From positions 124,001-188,000 of the forward strand of contig NZ_CXOO01000015.1 of the NCBI RefSeq assembly GCF_001269385.1: a DNA stretch of 64,000 nucleotides, read 5' to 3'. A program made the translations under genes and the position numbers. The stretch is from Limnohabitans sp. DM1. Its GTDB lineage: Bacteria; Pseudomonadota; Gammaproteobacteria; Burkholderiales; Burkholderiaceae_C. The notes beneath the pieces are model-generated. The model was not told where the DNA came from. It saw only the letters and a program-made list of their open reading frames with translations, and did not search any database. Below, piece after piece: positions 31,655 through 41,466 of the stretch. How positions within the stretch are numbered: the first letter of the stretch is position 1; the number at the start of each line of letters is the position of its first letter.

Positions 31655-32857
31655 TCACCAGCTGACTTCACGGTCAGGTGCTGCACTGATTTTATGCACG
31701 GTCAAATCGGCGCCGTCATATTCTTCTTCAGGGCTGAGTTTCAAACCCAATGCCAGTTTGAGCACGCCATAAACAAGTACGCCCCCCAACAAGGCCCAGA
31801 AGACACCCATGAAAGTACCGATCAGTTGAGCGGTCAAATTGACACCACCCAAACCACCCATGGCTTGCACGCCAAAGATGCCAGCGGCAATGCCCCCCCA
31901 GGCGCCGCACAGACCGTGCAAAGGCCAGACACCCAGGACATCGTCTATCTTCCATTTGTTTTGCGTCCAGGTGAACATGAGCACAAACAATGCACCTGCC
32001 ACAGCCCCGACCGCCAGCGCACCAAATGGGTGCATCAAGTCAGAGCCAGCACATACGGCCACCAAACCGGCCAAAGGACCGTTGTGAACGAAACCGGGAT
32101 CGTTTTTTCCCAACAAAAGGGCTGTCAGCGTGCCCCCCACCATGGCCATGAGTGAATTGACCGCAACCAAGCCGGAAATCTTGTCCAGGGTCTGAGCACT
32201 CATCACATTGAAGCCAAACCATCCCACGATCAAGATCCAGGCTCCCAGTGCCAGGAAAGGGATGCTCGAAGGCGGATGTGCAGAGACTTGACCATCCTTG
32301 CGGTACCGGTTGTAACGTGCGCCCAGCATGATCACCGCAGGCAATGCAATCCACCCGCCCATGGCGTGCACGACAACAGAGCCCGCAAAATCATGGAACT
32401 CGTCTCCCGTGACGGCCTTGATCCAGGCTTGCACGCCAAAGTGCTGGTTCCAGGCGATGCCTTCAAAAAAGGGATACACAAAACCCACAATGACAGCTGT
32501 GGCGATCAATTGAGGCCAAAACTTGGCTCTTTCAGCGATGCCTCCGGAAATGATGGCCGGAATGGCCGCTGCAAAGGTCAGCAAGAAGAAAAACTTGACG
32601 AGGTCATAGCCATTTTTGGCGGCGAGTTGCTCTGCGCTAACAAAAAAGCCTGTGCCGTAGGCCACGCTGTAACCCACCACGAAATACATCACAGTGGAGA
32701 CAGAAAAATCCACCAAAATTTTGACGAGTGCGTTGACTTGGTTCTTTTTACGAACAGTGCCCAACTCCAAAAAAGCAAAACCTGCATGCATGGCCAACAC
32801 CATGATGCCGCCCAACAATATAAAAAGCGCATCCGCGCCTTGTTTCAGTGCTTCCAT
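31655..32857 (-). CDS. amtB: Ammonium transporter, Amt/MEP/Rh family
   Basis: 400 residues with about 11 membrane segments. The pore twin histidines are seen in HDFAGSVVVHAMGG and GVWPLHGLCGAWGG. FLELGTVRKKNQVNAL is the conserved early block. No signal peptide is seen. The usual glnK partner is not next to it. It is divergent from the GDT1-family gene, and a 228-bp gap separates its stop from the RRM start. Confidence 0.95.
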   Translation of the reverse strand: MEALKQGADALFILLGGIMVLAMHAGFAFLELGTVRKKNQVNALVKILVDFSVSTVMYFVVGYSVAYGTGFFVSAEQLAAKNGYDLVKFFFLLTFAAAIPAIISGGIAERAKFWPQLIATAVIVGFVYPFFEGIAWNQHFGVQAWIKAVTGDEFHDFAGSVVVHAMGGWIALPAVIMLGARYNRYRKDGQVSAHPPSSIPFLALGAWILIVGWFGFNVMSAQTLDKISGLVAVNSLMAMVGGTLTALLLGKNDPGFVHNGPLAGLVAVCAGSDLMHPFGALAVGAVAGALFVLMFTWTQNKWKIDDVLGVWPLHGLCGAWGGIAAGIFGVQAMGGLGGVNLTAQLIGTFMGVFWALLGGVLVYGVLKLALGLKLSPEEEYDGADLTVHKISAAPDREVSW

Positions 32858-33036
32858 GTCTATACCTTGTGATTTTTGGATCCGATTTGGTGCGTATCAG
32901 GTAAAAAATCCCAGCGCGCACCAAACACAAGCAAGAAGTACGCCCAAATTGATGCAATCCACCAAATACCTGCAAAAACTGTCAAGTAAGATTCGATCGT
33001 TGAAAAAATAATATGTGGTTTGCACCACATCCCGAA

Positions 33037-33594
33037 ATGGAAGCCTTTCTGATTTCTACCGGCATCGTGGCCCTGGCCGAGATGGGCGACAAGACCCAAC
33101 TGCTGTCATTGGTGCTGGCGGCGCGTTTTCGCAAGCCTTGGCCCATCGTGCTGGGCATTTTGGTGGCCACACTGGCCAACCATGGTTTGGCCGGGGCAGT
33201 GGGCAGCTGGGTCACCACCGTCATGGGTCCCGATGTGCTGCGCTGGGTGCTGGGTGTGTCCTTCATTGCCATGGCGGTGTGGATGCTGATTCCCGACAAA
33301 CTTGACGAAGATGACAGCAAAGATGCACCCCGCATGGGCGTTTTCCTGACCACCGTGGTCGCTTTCTTTTTGGCCGAAATGGGTGACAAAACTCAAATTG
33401 CCACCGTGATGCTGGCCGCCCAATACCAAGCATGGTTCATGGTGGTGGTAGGCACCACGCTGGGCATGATGCTGGCCAATGCCCCTGTGGTGTGGCTGGG
33501 CGATGCCATCACCCGGCGGGTGCCTCTGCGCCTGGTGCACCTGATCTCGGCGGGCATCTTTACCGTGCTGGGCCTCATCGCGCTGCTCAGCTGA
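33037..33594 (+). CDS. GDT1/TMEM165-family cation transporter (probable Mn2+ exporter)
   Basis: 185 residues with two copies of the family motif: ALAEMGDKTQLLS near the N terminus and FLAEMGDKTQIAT in the second half, each in a hydrophobic segment. The family exports Mn2+ or Ca2+ (MneA-type in bacteria); the ion here is not proven. The ATG at 33037 is favoured over 33013, since homologues usually begin MEAFL. No yybP-ykoY-like structure was recognised in the 155-bp gap upstream. Confidence 0.85.
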   Translation: MEAFLISTGIVALAEMGDKTQLLSLVLAARFRKPWPIVLGILVATLANHGLAGAVGSWVTTVMGPDVLRWVLGVSFIAMAVWMLIPDKLDEDDSKDAPRMGVFLTTVVAFFLAEMGDKTQIATVMLAAQYQAWFMVVVGTTLGMMLANAPVVWLGDAITRRVPLRLVHLISAGIFTVLGLIALLS

Positions 33595-33651
33595 GCGACT
33601 GCGGGCTCACTGATCCACCATGGGTCTGCGGGCACGCTGTGCGCCCCGTTT

Positions 33652-34425
33652 TCACACTGACTGGGCCAGCGCCACAAACTCCGCGACAGGCACTTCTTCG
33701 GCACGACGCTGCAGGTCGAACCGGCCTGCAAATCCCTTTTCATCGAGCCATTTGCCCAGTGTGTTGCGCAAAATCTTGCGCCGCTGACTGAAAGCGACTT
33801 GCACCAGGGTTTCCAGCTTTTTGACATCGACCTCAGGAGGCTTGGCCAGGGGCAACATGCGCACCACGGCACTGTCTACCCGCGGCGGGGGATCAAAGCT
33901 TTCGGGAGGCACAAACAGCACATTGGCCATGTCGTAGCGCCACTGCAGCATGACCGACAAGCGGCTGTAATCAGACGTGCAGGGCTTGGCGACCATGCGG
34001 TCAATGACTTCTTTTTGCAGCATGAAATGCTGGTCTTCAATCACGTCCACATGCGCCAACAAATGAAACAGGATGGGTGTGGAGATGTTGTAGGGCAGAT
34101 TGCCCACCACCCGAATGCGCTGCGGCAAGTCGCCGCTTGGTTGCATCTGGGCGGCCAAAGCCGTGAAATCGACCTTCAACACGTCTGACTCCACCACCGT
34201 AAGGTGCGGGTGTTCGCGCAATCGCACTGCCAAATCGCGGTCGAGTTCAACCACCGTGAGATGGCCCAGCCGCTCGACCAGGGGCTGGGTCAAGGCGGCC
34301 AGACCCGGGCCGATCTCGACCATGGGCTGTCCGGCTTGCGGGCCAATGGCATCCACAATCGCATCAATGATGCCGCCATCGGTCAAAAAATGTTGACCGA
34401 AGCGTTTGCGCGCAACGTGCTTCAT
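33652..34425 (-). CDS. rsmA: 16S rRNA (adenine1518-N6/adenine1519-N6) dimethyltransferase
   Basis: 257 residues, the usual RsmA/KsgA length. SAM-binding motif [10 protein letters not shown], catalytic [12 protein letters not shown] and the N-terminal GQHFLTDG are seen. It dimethylates two adenines near the 3' end of 16S rRNA. Its start overlaps the surA stop by four bases (ATGA at 34425-34422), in the conserved lptD-surA-rsmA order. Confidence 0.97.
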   Translation of the reverse strand: MKHVARKRFGQHFLTDGGIIDAIVDAIGPQAGQPMVEIGPGLAALTQPLVERLGHLTVVELDRDLAVRLREHPHLTVVESDVLKVDFTALAAQMQPSGDLPQRIRVVGNLPYNISTPILFHLLAHVDVIEDQHFMLQKEVIDRMVAKPCTSDYSRLSVMLQWRYDMANVLFVPPESFDPPPRVDSAVVRMLPLAKPPEVDVKKLETLVQVAFSQRRKILRNTLGKWLDEKGFAGRFDLQRRAEEVPVAEFVALAQSV

Positions 34426-35768
34426 TGAGGGGGCTCACGCATCTCGACGTAGGCTCGTCCTCGCACATCTTCCACCCAAGCTGCGTAGGCCTCTTCCAGC
34501 TTTTTCTCGCGCAGGGCATTGCGCGCCAAGCTGCGCTGATCCTGCTCGCTCATGGGCGCTTTGCGGCGATCCGTCACCTCAATCAAATGAACCCCGAAAC
34601 GCGACACCAGAGGTTCACCCACTTGCCCGGGACGCAAGTTATTCATGACTTGCTCGAACTCCGGCACAAACATGCCTGCGTTCGCCCAACCCAGATCGCC
34701 GCCCTGTTGGGCACTGCCGTCTTGCGACAACTGGCGGGCCAGCACTGCAAAATCGGCTTTGCCCGACACAATGCTCTGTCGAACCTCACTCAAGCGGGCC
34801 ACGGCCTGTGCCTGCGACATCTGGGCAGAAGGCCGCAGCAAAATGTGGCGCGCACGGGTCTGTGTGGCCATCAGGGTGGTCGGGCCTTGCCGCCGCTCAA
34901 TCACTTTGAGAATGTGAAAGCCGGCACCGGAGCGCACCACATCCGATGTCATGCCGACCTGAAGCTTGCGCGTGGCCTCCACAAACAGTTCCGGATAGCG
35001 CTCTGCGGGACGCAAGCCCATCTCGCCGCCATTGGCGCCTCGGTCGCTGGCTTGTGAAAAGTTTTTGGCCAGCTCGGCAAAGTTGTCCCCACTTCGGGCA
35101 CGCCGGGCCACCACGGTCGCCTTCTCGGACAAGACCTTGATCTGTGCCTCGCTGGCGTTTTCAGGCACTGCAATCAGGATCATGGCCAGATTCAGGTCCA
35201 CCGGCCCTTGAGCGCCCTGATCTCTCAGAAGCTCTCGCAGGTGCTGCTCCACCTCCAGATCGCTCACACGGATGCGGCCTTCGACCTCACGTTCCCGAAC
35301 CCGGGAAATCATCAACTGTTGACGCAATTGCTCACGGTAGCTGGCCACACTCATGCCGTCTTGCACCAGCCGCTTGCGAAATTCATCGCGCGTGAGCTGA
35401 TTGCTGCTGGCCACGTTCATTTCGGCCTGGTCCAGCGCGTTGTCTTCGATGCTGATGCCGCTTTCGCGGGCCTGCTGGACTTGCGCTTTTTGGTTGATCA
35501 ATTGCTCCAGCGCCAAGCGGGCGATGTCCTCGACACTGATTTTTTGCCCCTGGGCTGCGGCATCTTTGAGCATGCGCTGGCGCAATGTCTGCACCTCTTG
35601 ATTGGTGATGGGTTCTGAATTGACCACCGCCACAATGAAGTCGGCTTGCCGAATGGCGGCACCGGCTGCGGCCCCTTGAGCCCAGGCGCCGGAGAACCCC
35701 CACAAACTGGCCAGGCCGAATGCGCCCACCAGGCAGGCCGAACGGGCAAAGAAAAAACGATCATTCAT
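34422..35768 (-). CDS. surA: Periplasmic peptidyl-prolyl isomerase / outer-membrane chaperone SurA
   Basis: 448 residues. Signal peptide about residues 1-31 (ending SGAWA). The N-terminal chaperone domain contains [11 protein letters not shown]. Two parvulin (PpiC) domains follow at about 185-285 and 300-395 ([15 protein letters not shown] marks the second). SurA chaperones outer-membrane proteins such as LptD. The ATG at 35768 begins the signal peptide; it lies five bases after the lptD stop. Confidence 0.95.
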   Translation of the reverse strand: MNDRFFFARSACLVGAFGLASLWGFSGAWAQGAAAGAAIRQADFIVAVVNSEPITNQEVQTLRQRMLKDAAAQGQKISVEDIARLALEQLINQKAQVQQARESGISIEDNALDQAEMNVASSNQLTRDEFRKRLVQDGMSVASYREQLRQQLMISRVREREVEGRIRVSDLEVEQHLRELLRDQGAQGPVDLNLAMILIAVPENASEAQIKVLSEKATVVARRARSGDNFAELAKNFSQASDRGANGGEMGLRPAERYPELFVEATRKLQVGMTSDVVRSGAGFHILKVIERRQGPTTLMATQTRARHILLRPSAQMSQAQAVARLSEVRQSIVSGKADFAVLARQLSQDGSAQQGGDLGWANAGMFVPEFEQVMNNLRPGQVGEPLVSRFGVHLIEVTDRRKAPMSEQDQRSLARNALREKKLEEAYAAWVEDVRGRAYVEMREPPQ

Positions 35769-38262
35769 AGTGCTGAAACCGACTGGGTTGAACGGTGTTG
35801 TCACGCAAAAATTGGTAACGTGGAATATTGGTTTTGAGTGCCTGCAATGGACTGGAGCCCACACTGGCCAGCCCCACAAACTCGATCTGAAACAACAAGC
35901 GGCTGGTGGCCGTGGTCACGGTGCTTTGCAGCCGCTCCAAGGCGATGCGGCCCAGCCAGCAGCCCGCATCGTATTCCAGACCCAAAAGCGAGTCCACGAC
36001 ACGGTTTTCTTTCATACTGAAATTGAGGCGCCCGACTGAGTACCAGCGATCAGGCCCCAAGCCCTGGCCGGCAGTGCGCGTCCAAGCCGTTTCGGCTTGC
36101 CGGTCAGAGCGTCCGAGCAAATCACTCAGGGGCCACTGCCAGCCCACGTCGAGCATCTCGGTAGATGGCGACAACTGATTGTTCAGGCGATAGGCCGCAT
36201 TGAACACGCGGTAAGGGCTGGGGGTGTAACGCGCTTGCACCGTGGTGCGGCTGATCTGGTCAGTCTGGCTGTTGATCTGAATGGTCGAATCAAATGCCCA
36301 GCGGTCATCCCAGCGAATACCCGCCCCCAGCAAAAGATCACTCAGACCGCTGGCAGCAGCAGCCTGGCCCGGCAACACCACTTGCTGGTCTTCAAATCGG
36401 ATACGTTGGGCCATGCCCAAACGCAGCATCTCTGCGCCCGTGCTGGCATCAAAGAATCGGCTGTTCACACCCAAGGTGACCGCATTGGTGTCTACCAAAC
36501 GATCCTGACCCACATAGGGGTTTTCGCTGTAGATGGTGGACAAATTGAAGTCCGCAGGACCGCTGTCATAGACCGGCAGCTGGCTTTGCTGGCGGTAGGG
36601 GGTGCGGGCATAAAAGGCCCGAGGCTCCAAAGTCTGCAAAACATCGCGGCCAAACCATTGGGTTTCGCGCTCGAAAACCAGGCCCGAATCCACACTGAAA
36701 GTGGGCAATACCCGGTTGACGGAGGTCGAGCCATCGTCCAGCGCACGGTCCATTTGGTAGCGTGTGGCATGCAACTGCATTTTGGGCGTAACAAACCCCC
36801 AAGGCCTGATCCAGGGGCGGCTGACCTGGGCCTGCACATAACTGCGCTCGCCATTGCGCAGCAAGCTGATGCTGTTGGGCACGCGCGAGTAGTCGGCCTC
36901 AAACCGGGTGGTGTCGCCCACCACGGACCAGTCCAAACCCTCAGGATTCCACTGGCCATAGCGCATGGTGATTTGCGGCGCCCGGTCATACGGCGGCGTG
37001 ATGGTCGAGCTGACATCCTGCAGGGTTTGCCAGCGCTGCACCAGCGCGGTCATGCTGAAATTGCCCCGCCCCCAGGACAAAACCCCGGTCGAGGGCAGCA
37101 AGCGCTGCTTAAGCAACAGCCCGGCACGGGAAAAATCCCGCCAATAGTTGTCATCGCTCACGCGATTGAGGGTCAAACCCAGGCCAACACGCCCCACCGC
37201 GTCAATACCTGTCTCAATGGAGCCGCTGTGCTGACTGCTCAGGCCCCAGCGATTGGTTTGCCGCAATTTGTCCGTCGGCATCAGATTCAGCCTGACCTGC
37301 CCTCGGTAATTGGACTCCAGATAGCGGAACTCACTGTCAGCAGCCACCCCCCGATTGCTCATGATCTCGGTGGTGACCGTCAGATCGCGGTTGGGCGCCA
37401 GGTCCAAGTAATAAGGTTGTGAAATCAGCACGCCATTGATGGTGTCTACGCCCACCAAGGGCGGCAGCAAACCGGACTGCCGCCCCGATGTCAGGGGAAA
37501 ACTGACCACGGGTGAGGCCAGAATCGGCACATCCTGAAAACGCAGCTGCACGTTTTCGGCGCGGGCGCGCTGTTCCTCTTCGTCAATCGTCATCTGCGTG
37601 GACTTGAGCACCCAATCGGGCAACCACTCCGGGCCAGGAATGCGGCGGCAGGTGGTGTAAGTGGCTTGGCGAACGATGGCCCGTTTGTCATCGACGAACT
37701 CCACCTCTGAAGCCGTGCCATAGCCGCCTGTGCCATAAAGCTCGAAATCGGGCTTTTCAAACTTGCCCTTGAAACTGTCCATTTGCAGTGTCAAGCGTGG
37801 CCCGACAAACAAGCTGCCGTCGCGGCTCACGCGCACCTGACCTGTGGCCTGCACCACATCCTGCGTTTGGTCGTAATCCAGTTTGTTCGCTCGCACACTC
37901 AAGCCAGGGCGTCGGATCATCGCCTGGCCAAGAATCTGCATGTCCATGTCGGGACGGGCAGTCACCTGCTCGCCACCCAGAAACACCGCCCCCTCGCTTT
38001 GTTGGCGATTGGAAATCTTTTCCTCCAGCATCGGGCTGGTGCGCAAAATCAAGCCCTGAGCCTGCGCATGAACGGCCCCTGCATCCAGCGCCAACAACAC
38101 AGCCACCACCACGGCACGCAAGGCGCAGGGGTAATGAGGAGCAAGCGTCAAAGAATTCAAGGCCAAACGTTGGGTCACAAATGGGGGGAGGAGTTCGGAG
38201 GTTGGCGCGTCAGGAGACTCAAGAGAGCGTGCAAACAGGCTTTGTAAAATGCGATTATCCAT
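35761..38262 (-). CDS. lptD: LPS-assembly outer-membrane protein LptD
   Basis: 833 residues. A signal-like hydrophobic segment (about 55-70, ALRAVVVAVLLALDAGAVHAQA) follows a long charged N terminus. The periplasmic OstA-like domain is at about 85-220 (RANKLDYDQTQDVVQATGQV), then the beta-barrel. CRRIPGPEWL and DAGCW hold two of the Cys that form disulfides in this family. The ATG at 38262 has GGAGGAGGGG about ten bases upstream, inside the divergent amgK coding region, which makes the start convincing. An earlier Met is unsupported. Confidence 0.93.
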   Translation of the reverse strand: MDNRILQSLFARSLESPDAPTSELLPPFVTQRLALNSLTLAPHYPCALRAVVVAVLLALDAGAVHAQAQGLILRTSPMLEEKISNRQQSEGAVFLGGEQVTARPDMDMQILGQAMIRRPGLSVRANKLDYDQTQDVVQATGQVRVSRDGSLFVGPRLTLQMDSFKGKFEKPDFELYGTGGYGTASEVEFVDDKRAIVRQATYTTCRRIPGPEWLPDWVLKSTQMTIDEEEQRARAENVQLRFQDVPILASPVVSFPLTSGRQSGLLPPLVGVDTINGVLISQPYYLDLAPNRDLTVTTEIMSNRGVAADSEFRYLESNYRGQVRLNLMPTDKLRQTNRWGLSSQHSGSIETGIDAVGRVGLGLTLNRVSDDNYWRDFSRAGLLLKQRLLPSTGVLSWGRGNFSMTALVQRWQTLQDVSSTITPPYDRAPQITMRYGQWNPEGLDWSVVGDTTRFEADYSRVPNSISLLRNGERSYVQAQVSRPWIRPWGFVTPKMQLHATRYQMDRALDDGSTSVNRVLPTFSVDSGLVFERETQWFGRDVLQTLEPRAFYARTPYRQQSQLPVYDSGPADFNLSTIYSENPYVGQDRLVDTNAVTLGVNSRFFDASTGAEMLRLGMAQRIRFEDQQVVLPGQAAAASGLSDLLLGAGIRWDDRWAFDSTIQINSQTDQISRTTVQARYTPSPYRVFNAAYRLNNQLSPSTEMLDVGWQWPLSDLLGRSDRQAETAWTRTAGQGLGPDRWYSVGRLNFSMKENRVVDSLLGLEYDAGCWLGRIALERLQSTVTTATSRLLFQIEFVGLASVGSSPLQALKTNIPRYQFLRDNTVQPSRFQHYE

Positions 38263-39355
38263 GAGCCCACACCCCTCCTCCTTCCCCACCGACCCAGTCA
38301 CTTGGACCGACCCGGCCCGTCAAGCCTTGTTTGACCGCTGGATCTCCCACATCGCCCACACCCAAGGGCTCGTGCCCACTTCACTGCGCATCGCCTCGGC
38401 CGATGCCAGCTTTCGCCGCTACCTGCGGGTCGACACCGTGCAGGGCGACAGCCGCATCGTCATGGACGCACCACCCGACAAGGAAAACTCCGAGCCCTTT
38501 GTGCGCATTGCCGCCTTGATGAAGGCCGCTGGTCTGAATGCCCCCGAAGTGCTGGACTGGCATGAGGCCGACGGCTTCATGCTGTTAACCGACCTGGGCG
38601 ATGCCACCATGATGTCGGCCATCGACCCTGAGCGCCCCCAGGCCAACCACGGCCTGTACATGCAGGCGGTGGACACGCTGGTGCAGTGGCAACTGGCCTC
38701 GCGCCCCGGCGTGCTGCCACCCTATGACGCCGCACTCCTTAACCGAGAGCTGAGCCTCTTCCCCGATTGGTATTTGGCCCAGCACCGGGGCGTGCAGCTG
38801 CAAGGCGCGCAGCGCGAGGTGTTTGACAAGGCTTTCACCCTGATCGTGCAGCGCAACCTGGCCGCGCCCAGTGTGTATGTGCACCGCGACTTCATGCCGC
38901 GCAATTTGATGATGCCGTTTGGCGCAAACTCTCAGCTCGGCGTTTTGGACTTCCAGGACGCGGTCTACGGCCCCATCAGCTACGACATCGCCAGCCTGAT
39001 GCGCGACGCCTTCCTCACCTGGGACGAAGACTTTGTGCTCGACATCACCATCCGCTATTGGGAAAAAGCCCGCAAGGCGGGCTTGATGGATTTTGAAGAC
39101 TGGCACAGCGACTTTGGTGCGTTTTACCGCGCCGTGGAATGGATGGGCCTGCAGCGCCACCTGAAAGTGGCCGGCATCTTTGCCCGGCTGACCTTGCGCG
39201 ACGGCAAGCCCAAATACCTGGCCGACGCGCCACGTTTTCTGCATTACATCCGCAGCACCTGCGACCGTTACCGCGAGCTGGGCCCGCTGCTGAAATTGAT
39301 CGACGAGATCGAAGGCACCACGCCCCAGGTCGGTTTTGCCTACGGGCGCATGTGA
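38261..39355 (+). CDS. amgK: Aminoglycoside phosphotransferase-family sugar kinase (AmgK-like)
   Basis: 364 residues, choline/aminoglycoside-kinase fold. Catalytic loop VYVHRDFMPRNLMM (about 206-220) and the metal-binding DFQDAVYGP. AmgK phosphorylates N-acetylmuramic acid and N-acetylglucosamine at C1 in peptidoglycan recycling; the position divergent from lptD-surA-rsmA matches the AmgK locus in Pseudomonas. Two starts (38249 and 38261) are possible, with no good ribosome site for either. The usual murU gene does not follow; rsmE does. Confidence 0.8.
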   Translation: MSPHPSSFPTDPVTWTDPARQALFDRWISHIAHTQGLVPTSLRIASADASFRRYLRVDTVQGDSRIVMDAPPDKENSEPFVRIAALMKAAGLNAPEVLDWHEADGFMLLTDLGDATMMSAIDPERPQANHGLYMQAVDTLVQWQLASRPGVLPPYDAALLNRELSLFPDWYLAQHRGVQLQGAQREVFDKAFTLIVQRNLAAPSVYVHRDFMPRNLMMPFGANSQLGVLDFQDAVYGPISYDIASLMRDAFLTWDEDFVLDITIRYWEKARKAGLMDFEDWHSDFGAFYRAVEWMGLQRHLKVAGIFARLTLRDGKPKYLADAPRFLHYIRSTCDRYRELGPLLKLIDEIEGTTPQVGFAYGRM

Positions 39356-39357
39356 GC

Positions 39358-40059
39358 ATGCCGCGCTTTTACTGCCCCACCCCATTGGCCACAGGCCTGC
39401 CCTTGAGCCTGCCTGCAGGCGCTGCCCGCCATGTGCAAGTGCTGCGCCTGCAGCCGGGCGGTGTGATTACCTTGTTCAACGGTGAGGGCGGTGAGTTTGA
39501 CGCCACCGTCACCCGCATGGGGCGCAGCGAGGTGGAGGTGGAGGTGGGCGCACACCGCGCCGTAGAGCGCGAAGCAGCCCGCGCCGTGCACCTGCTGGCG
39601 GGCATCACCGCCAACGAGCGCATGGACTGGCTGGTCGAAAAAGCCACCGAGCTGGGTGTGGCCAGCATCACGCCCTTGGTGGCTGAGCGCAGCGTGCTCA
39701 AGCTCAAAGGCGAACGCGCCGAGAAAAAATTGGCGCACTGGCAGGGCGTGGCCGTGGCCGCAGCCGAGCAGTGCGGCCGCAACCGGGTGCCCACAGTGCA
39801 CGCGGCTGTCACCCTCAAAGAGTGGTTGGCGCGGGCCGAAGCCGGGGAGCGCTGGATTTTGTCCTTGTCCGAAGGCACCCAAGCCCTGTCGGCCATGACC
39901 GGCAGCGGCCCCGTCACGGTGCTCAGCGGCCCCGAAGGGGGCCTCAGCCCGAGCGAAGAAGCCAGCGCCATGGCCGCCGGATTTGCTCCCATCACATTGG
40001 GCCCGCGCGTGCTGCGGGCCGAAACCGCCCCCTTGGCGGTGCTGGCCATTTGCGCCTGA
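39358..40059 (+). CDS. rsmE: 16S rRNA (uracil1498-N3)-methyltransferase
   Basis: 233 residues of the SPOUT family. Conserved LVEKATELGVASITPLV, ERSVLKLKGERAEKK and the SAM-binding SGPEGGLSPSEE (knot) are present. It methylates U1498 of 16S rRNA. The start lies two bases after the amgK stop. Confidence 0.93.
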   Translation: MPRFYCPTPLATGLPLSLPAGAARHVQVLRLQPGGVITLFNGEGGEFDATVTRMGRSEVEVEVGAHRAVEREAARAVHLLAGITANERMDWLVEKATELGVASITPLVAERSVLKLKGERAEKKLAHWQGVAVAAAEQCGRNRVPTVHAAVTLKEWLARAEAGERWILSLSEGTQALSAMTGSGPVTVLSGPEGGLSPSEEASAMAAGFAPITLGPRVLRAETAPLAVLAICA

Positions 40060-40085
40060 CCTTGCCAGCGATGGGTTCCCGTCTT

Positions 40086-40154
40086 CGTAGGAGCCCACCC
40101 CGTGGGCGATGGGTTGTGGTCCGCAGGGCATCGCTTGCAGGCAATCTCCTACAA
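40086..40154. repeat. REP-like repeat, hybrid of family 1 arms
   Basis: The left arm GTAGGAGCCCACCCCGTGGG matches family 1, but the right arm (GCTTGCAGGCAATCTCCTACA) matches the 58267 form instead. It is 27 bases after the rsmE stop. Confidence 0.7.
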
Positions 40155-40287
40155 AGACCAGCAGCCACAGATTCGTAACCAGCTCACACAGAGTAAGTTG
40201 AGACGGGGGGCTTCAGCCAAGGCAACAGGTTTTTATTTGAGCCAAGGCGACACGCCTTCATAAGTGGCTGGCGATACACTGGCCAAC

Positions 40288-41466
40288 ATGAACCCCAATT
40301 TGATCCTCCTCACGCTCTGCCAGGGCCTGTTCTTCACCAACAACGTCACCTTCATCGCCATCAACGGCCTGGTTGGTTTGTCCATGGCACCGCTGGGCTG
40401 GATGGCCACTTTGCCGGTCATGGGCTATGTGGTGGGCGGTGCGCTGTCGACCGGGCTGGTGGCCAAGAGCCAGTCGCGCTGGGGGCGCAAGGTGTCTTTT
40501 CAGCTGGGGCTGGTGGTGGCTTTGTTTTCGGCGTTGCTGGCCGCTTATGCCGCCTGGAGCCACAACTTCTGGCTGCTGGTGTCGGCCACGGTGATCGCCG
40601 GTTACTACAGTGCCAACGGCCAGTTGTACCGTTTTGCGGCGGCCGAATTGGCGGCAGACGGTTTCAAGGAAAAAGCGGTTTCACTCGTTTTGGCCGGTGG
40701 TTTGATCGGCGCCATCGTCGGCCCCAACCTGGCCTCGCGCACCCGCACTTTGTATGAAACGCCTTTTTTGGGCGCTTACATGGCGCTGGGCATCGTGGCG
40801 ATTTTGGCCATTGTGTGCATGGCCTTCATCCGCTTTCCGGCAGTGCCTGCCAAAAAGCCGGGCGACAGCGTGGGCAGACCTCTGTCCGAGATCATGCGCC
40901 AGCCGGTGTTCGTCGTGGCGGCGGTCGCTGCGGCGCTCAGCTACGGCGTGATGAACCTGCTGATGGCGGCCACGCCGCTGGCCATGCAGGTGTGCGGCTT
41001 CAGTTTTGACGATGCCGCCTTGGTGCTGGAGTGGCATGTGATCGGCATGTTCGCGCCGGGCTTTTTCACGGGGCACTTGATCAAGAAATTCGGTACGCTG
41101 CAGATCATGGCGGTGGGCGTGGTGATCAACTTTGTGTGCATCGCGATTGCCTTGTCGGGCGTGGAGTTGCACCAATTCCTGATCTCGCTGTTCTTGCTGG
41201 GGCTGGGCTGGAACTTCCTGTTCACGGGCAGCACCACGCTGGCCATGAAGGCCTGGACCCCCGCCGAAAAAGACCGGGGTCAGGCGGCCATCAACTTCTT
41301 CGTGTTCGCCACCATGGCCGTGACTTCCTTCGCCTCAGGCGCACTGGTCACCACACAGGGCTGGATGTGGCTGAACATCGGCTCGCTGTTCCCGGTGGCC
41401 TTGACTGGTATGGCGCTGGCCTGGATGGTGCTCAAGCAGAAAAACGTGCAAGCAACCACGGCTTGA
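40288..41466 (+). CDS. MFS transporter
   Basis: 392 residues, about 12 hydrophobic segments. The A-motif-like loop between helices 2 and 3 is KSQSRWGRKVSF. No substrate clue was found. The ATG at 40288 is chosen over a GTG eight codons upstream, as the first membrane helix starts close behind it. Convergent with the alpha/beta hydrolase gene, overlapping it by 35 bases at the 3' ends. Confidence 0.88.
   Translation: MNPNLILLTLCQGLFFTNNVTFIAINGLVGLSMAPLGWMATLPVMGYVVGGALSTGLVAKSQSRWGRKVSFQLGLVVALFSALLAAYAAWSHNFWLLVSATVIAGYYSANGQLYRFAAAELAADGFKEKAVSLVLAGGLIGAIVGPNLASRTRTLYETPFLGAYMALGIVAILAIVCMAFIRFPAVPAKKPGDSVGRPLSEIMRQPVFVVAAVAAALSYGVMNLLMAATPLAMQVCGFSFDDAALVLEWHVIGMFAPGFFTGHLIKKFGTLQIMAVGVVINFVCIAIALSGVELHQFLISLFLLGLGWNFLFTGSTTLAMKAWTPAEKDRGQAAINFFVFATMAVTSFASGALVTTQGWMWLNIGSLFPVALTGMALAWMVLKQKNVQATTA

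Noticed and set aside
32858..33036. Possible Mn riboswitch upstream of the GDT1 gene
   Set aside because: No structure matching yybP-ykoY was recognised; the space is short and shared with the amt promoter.
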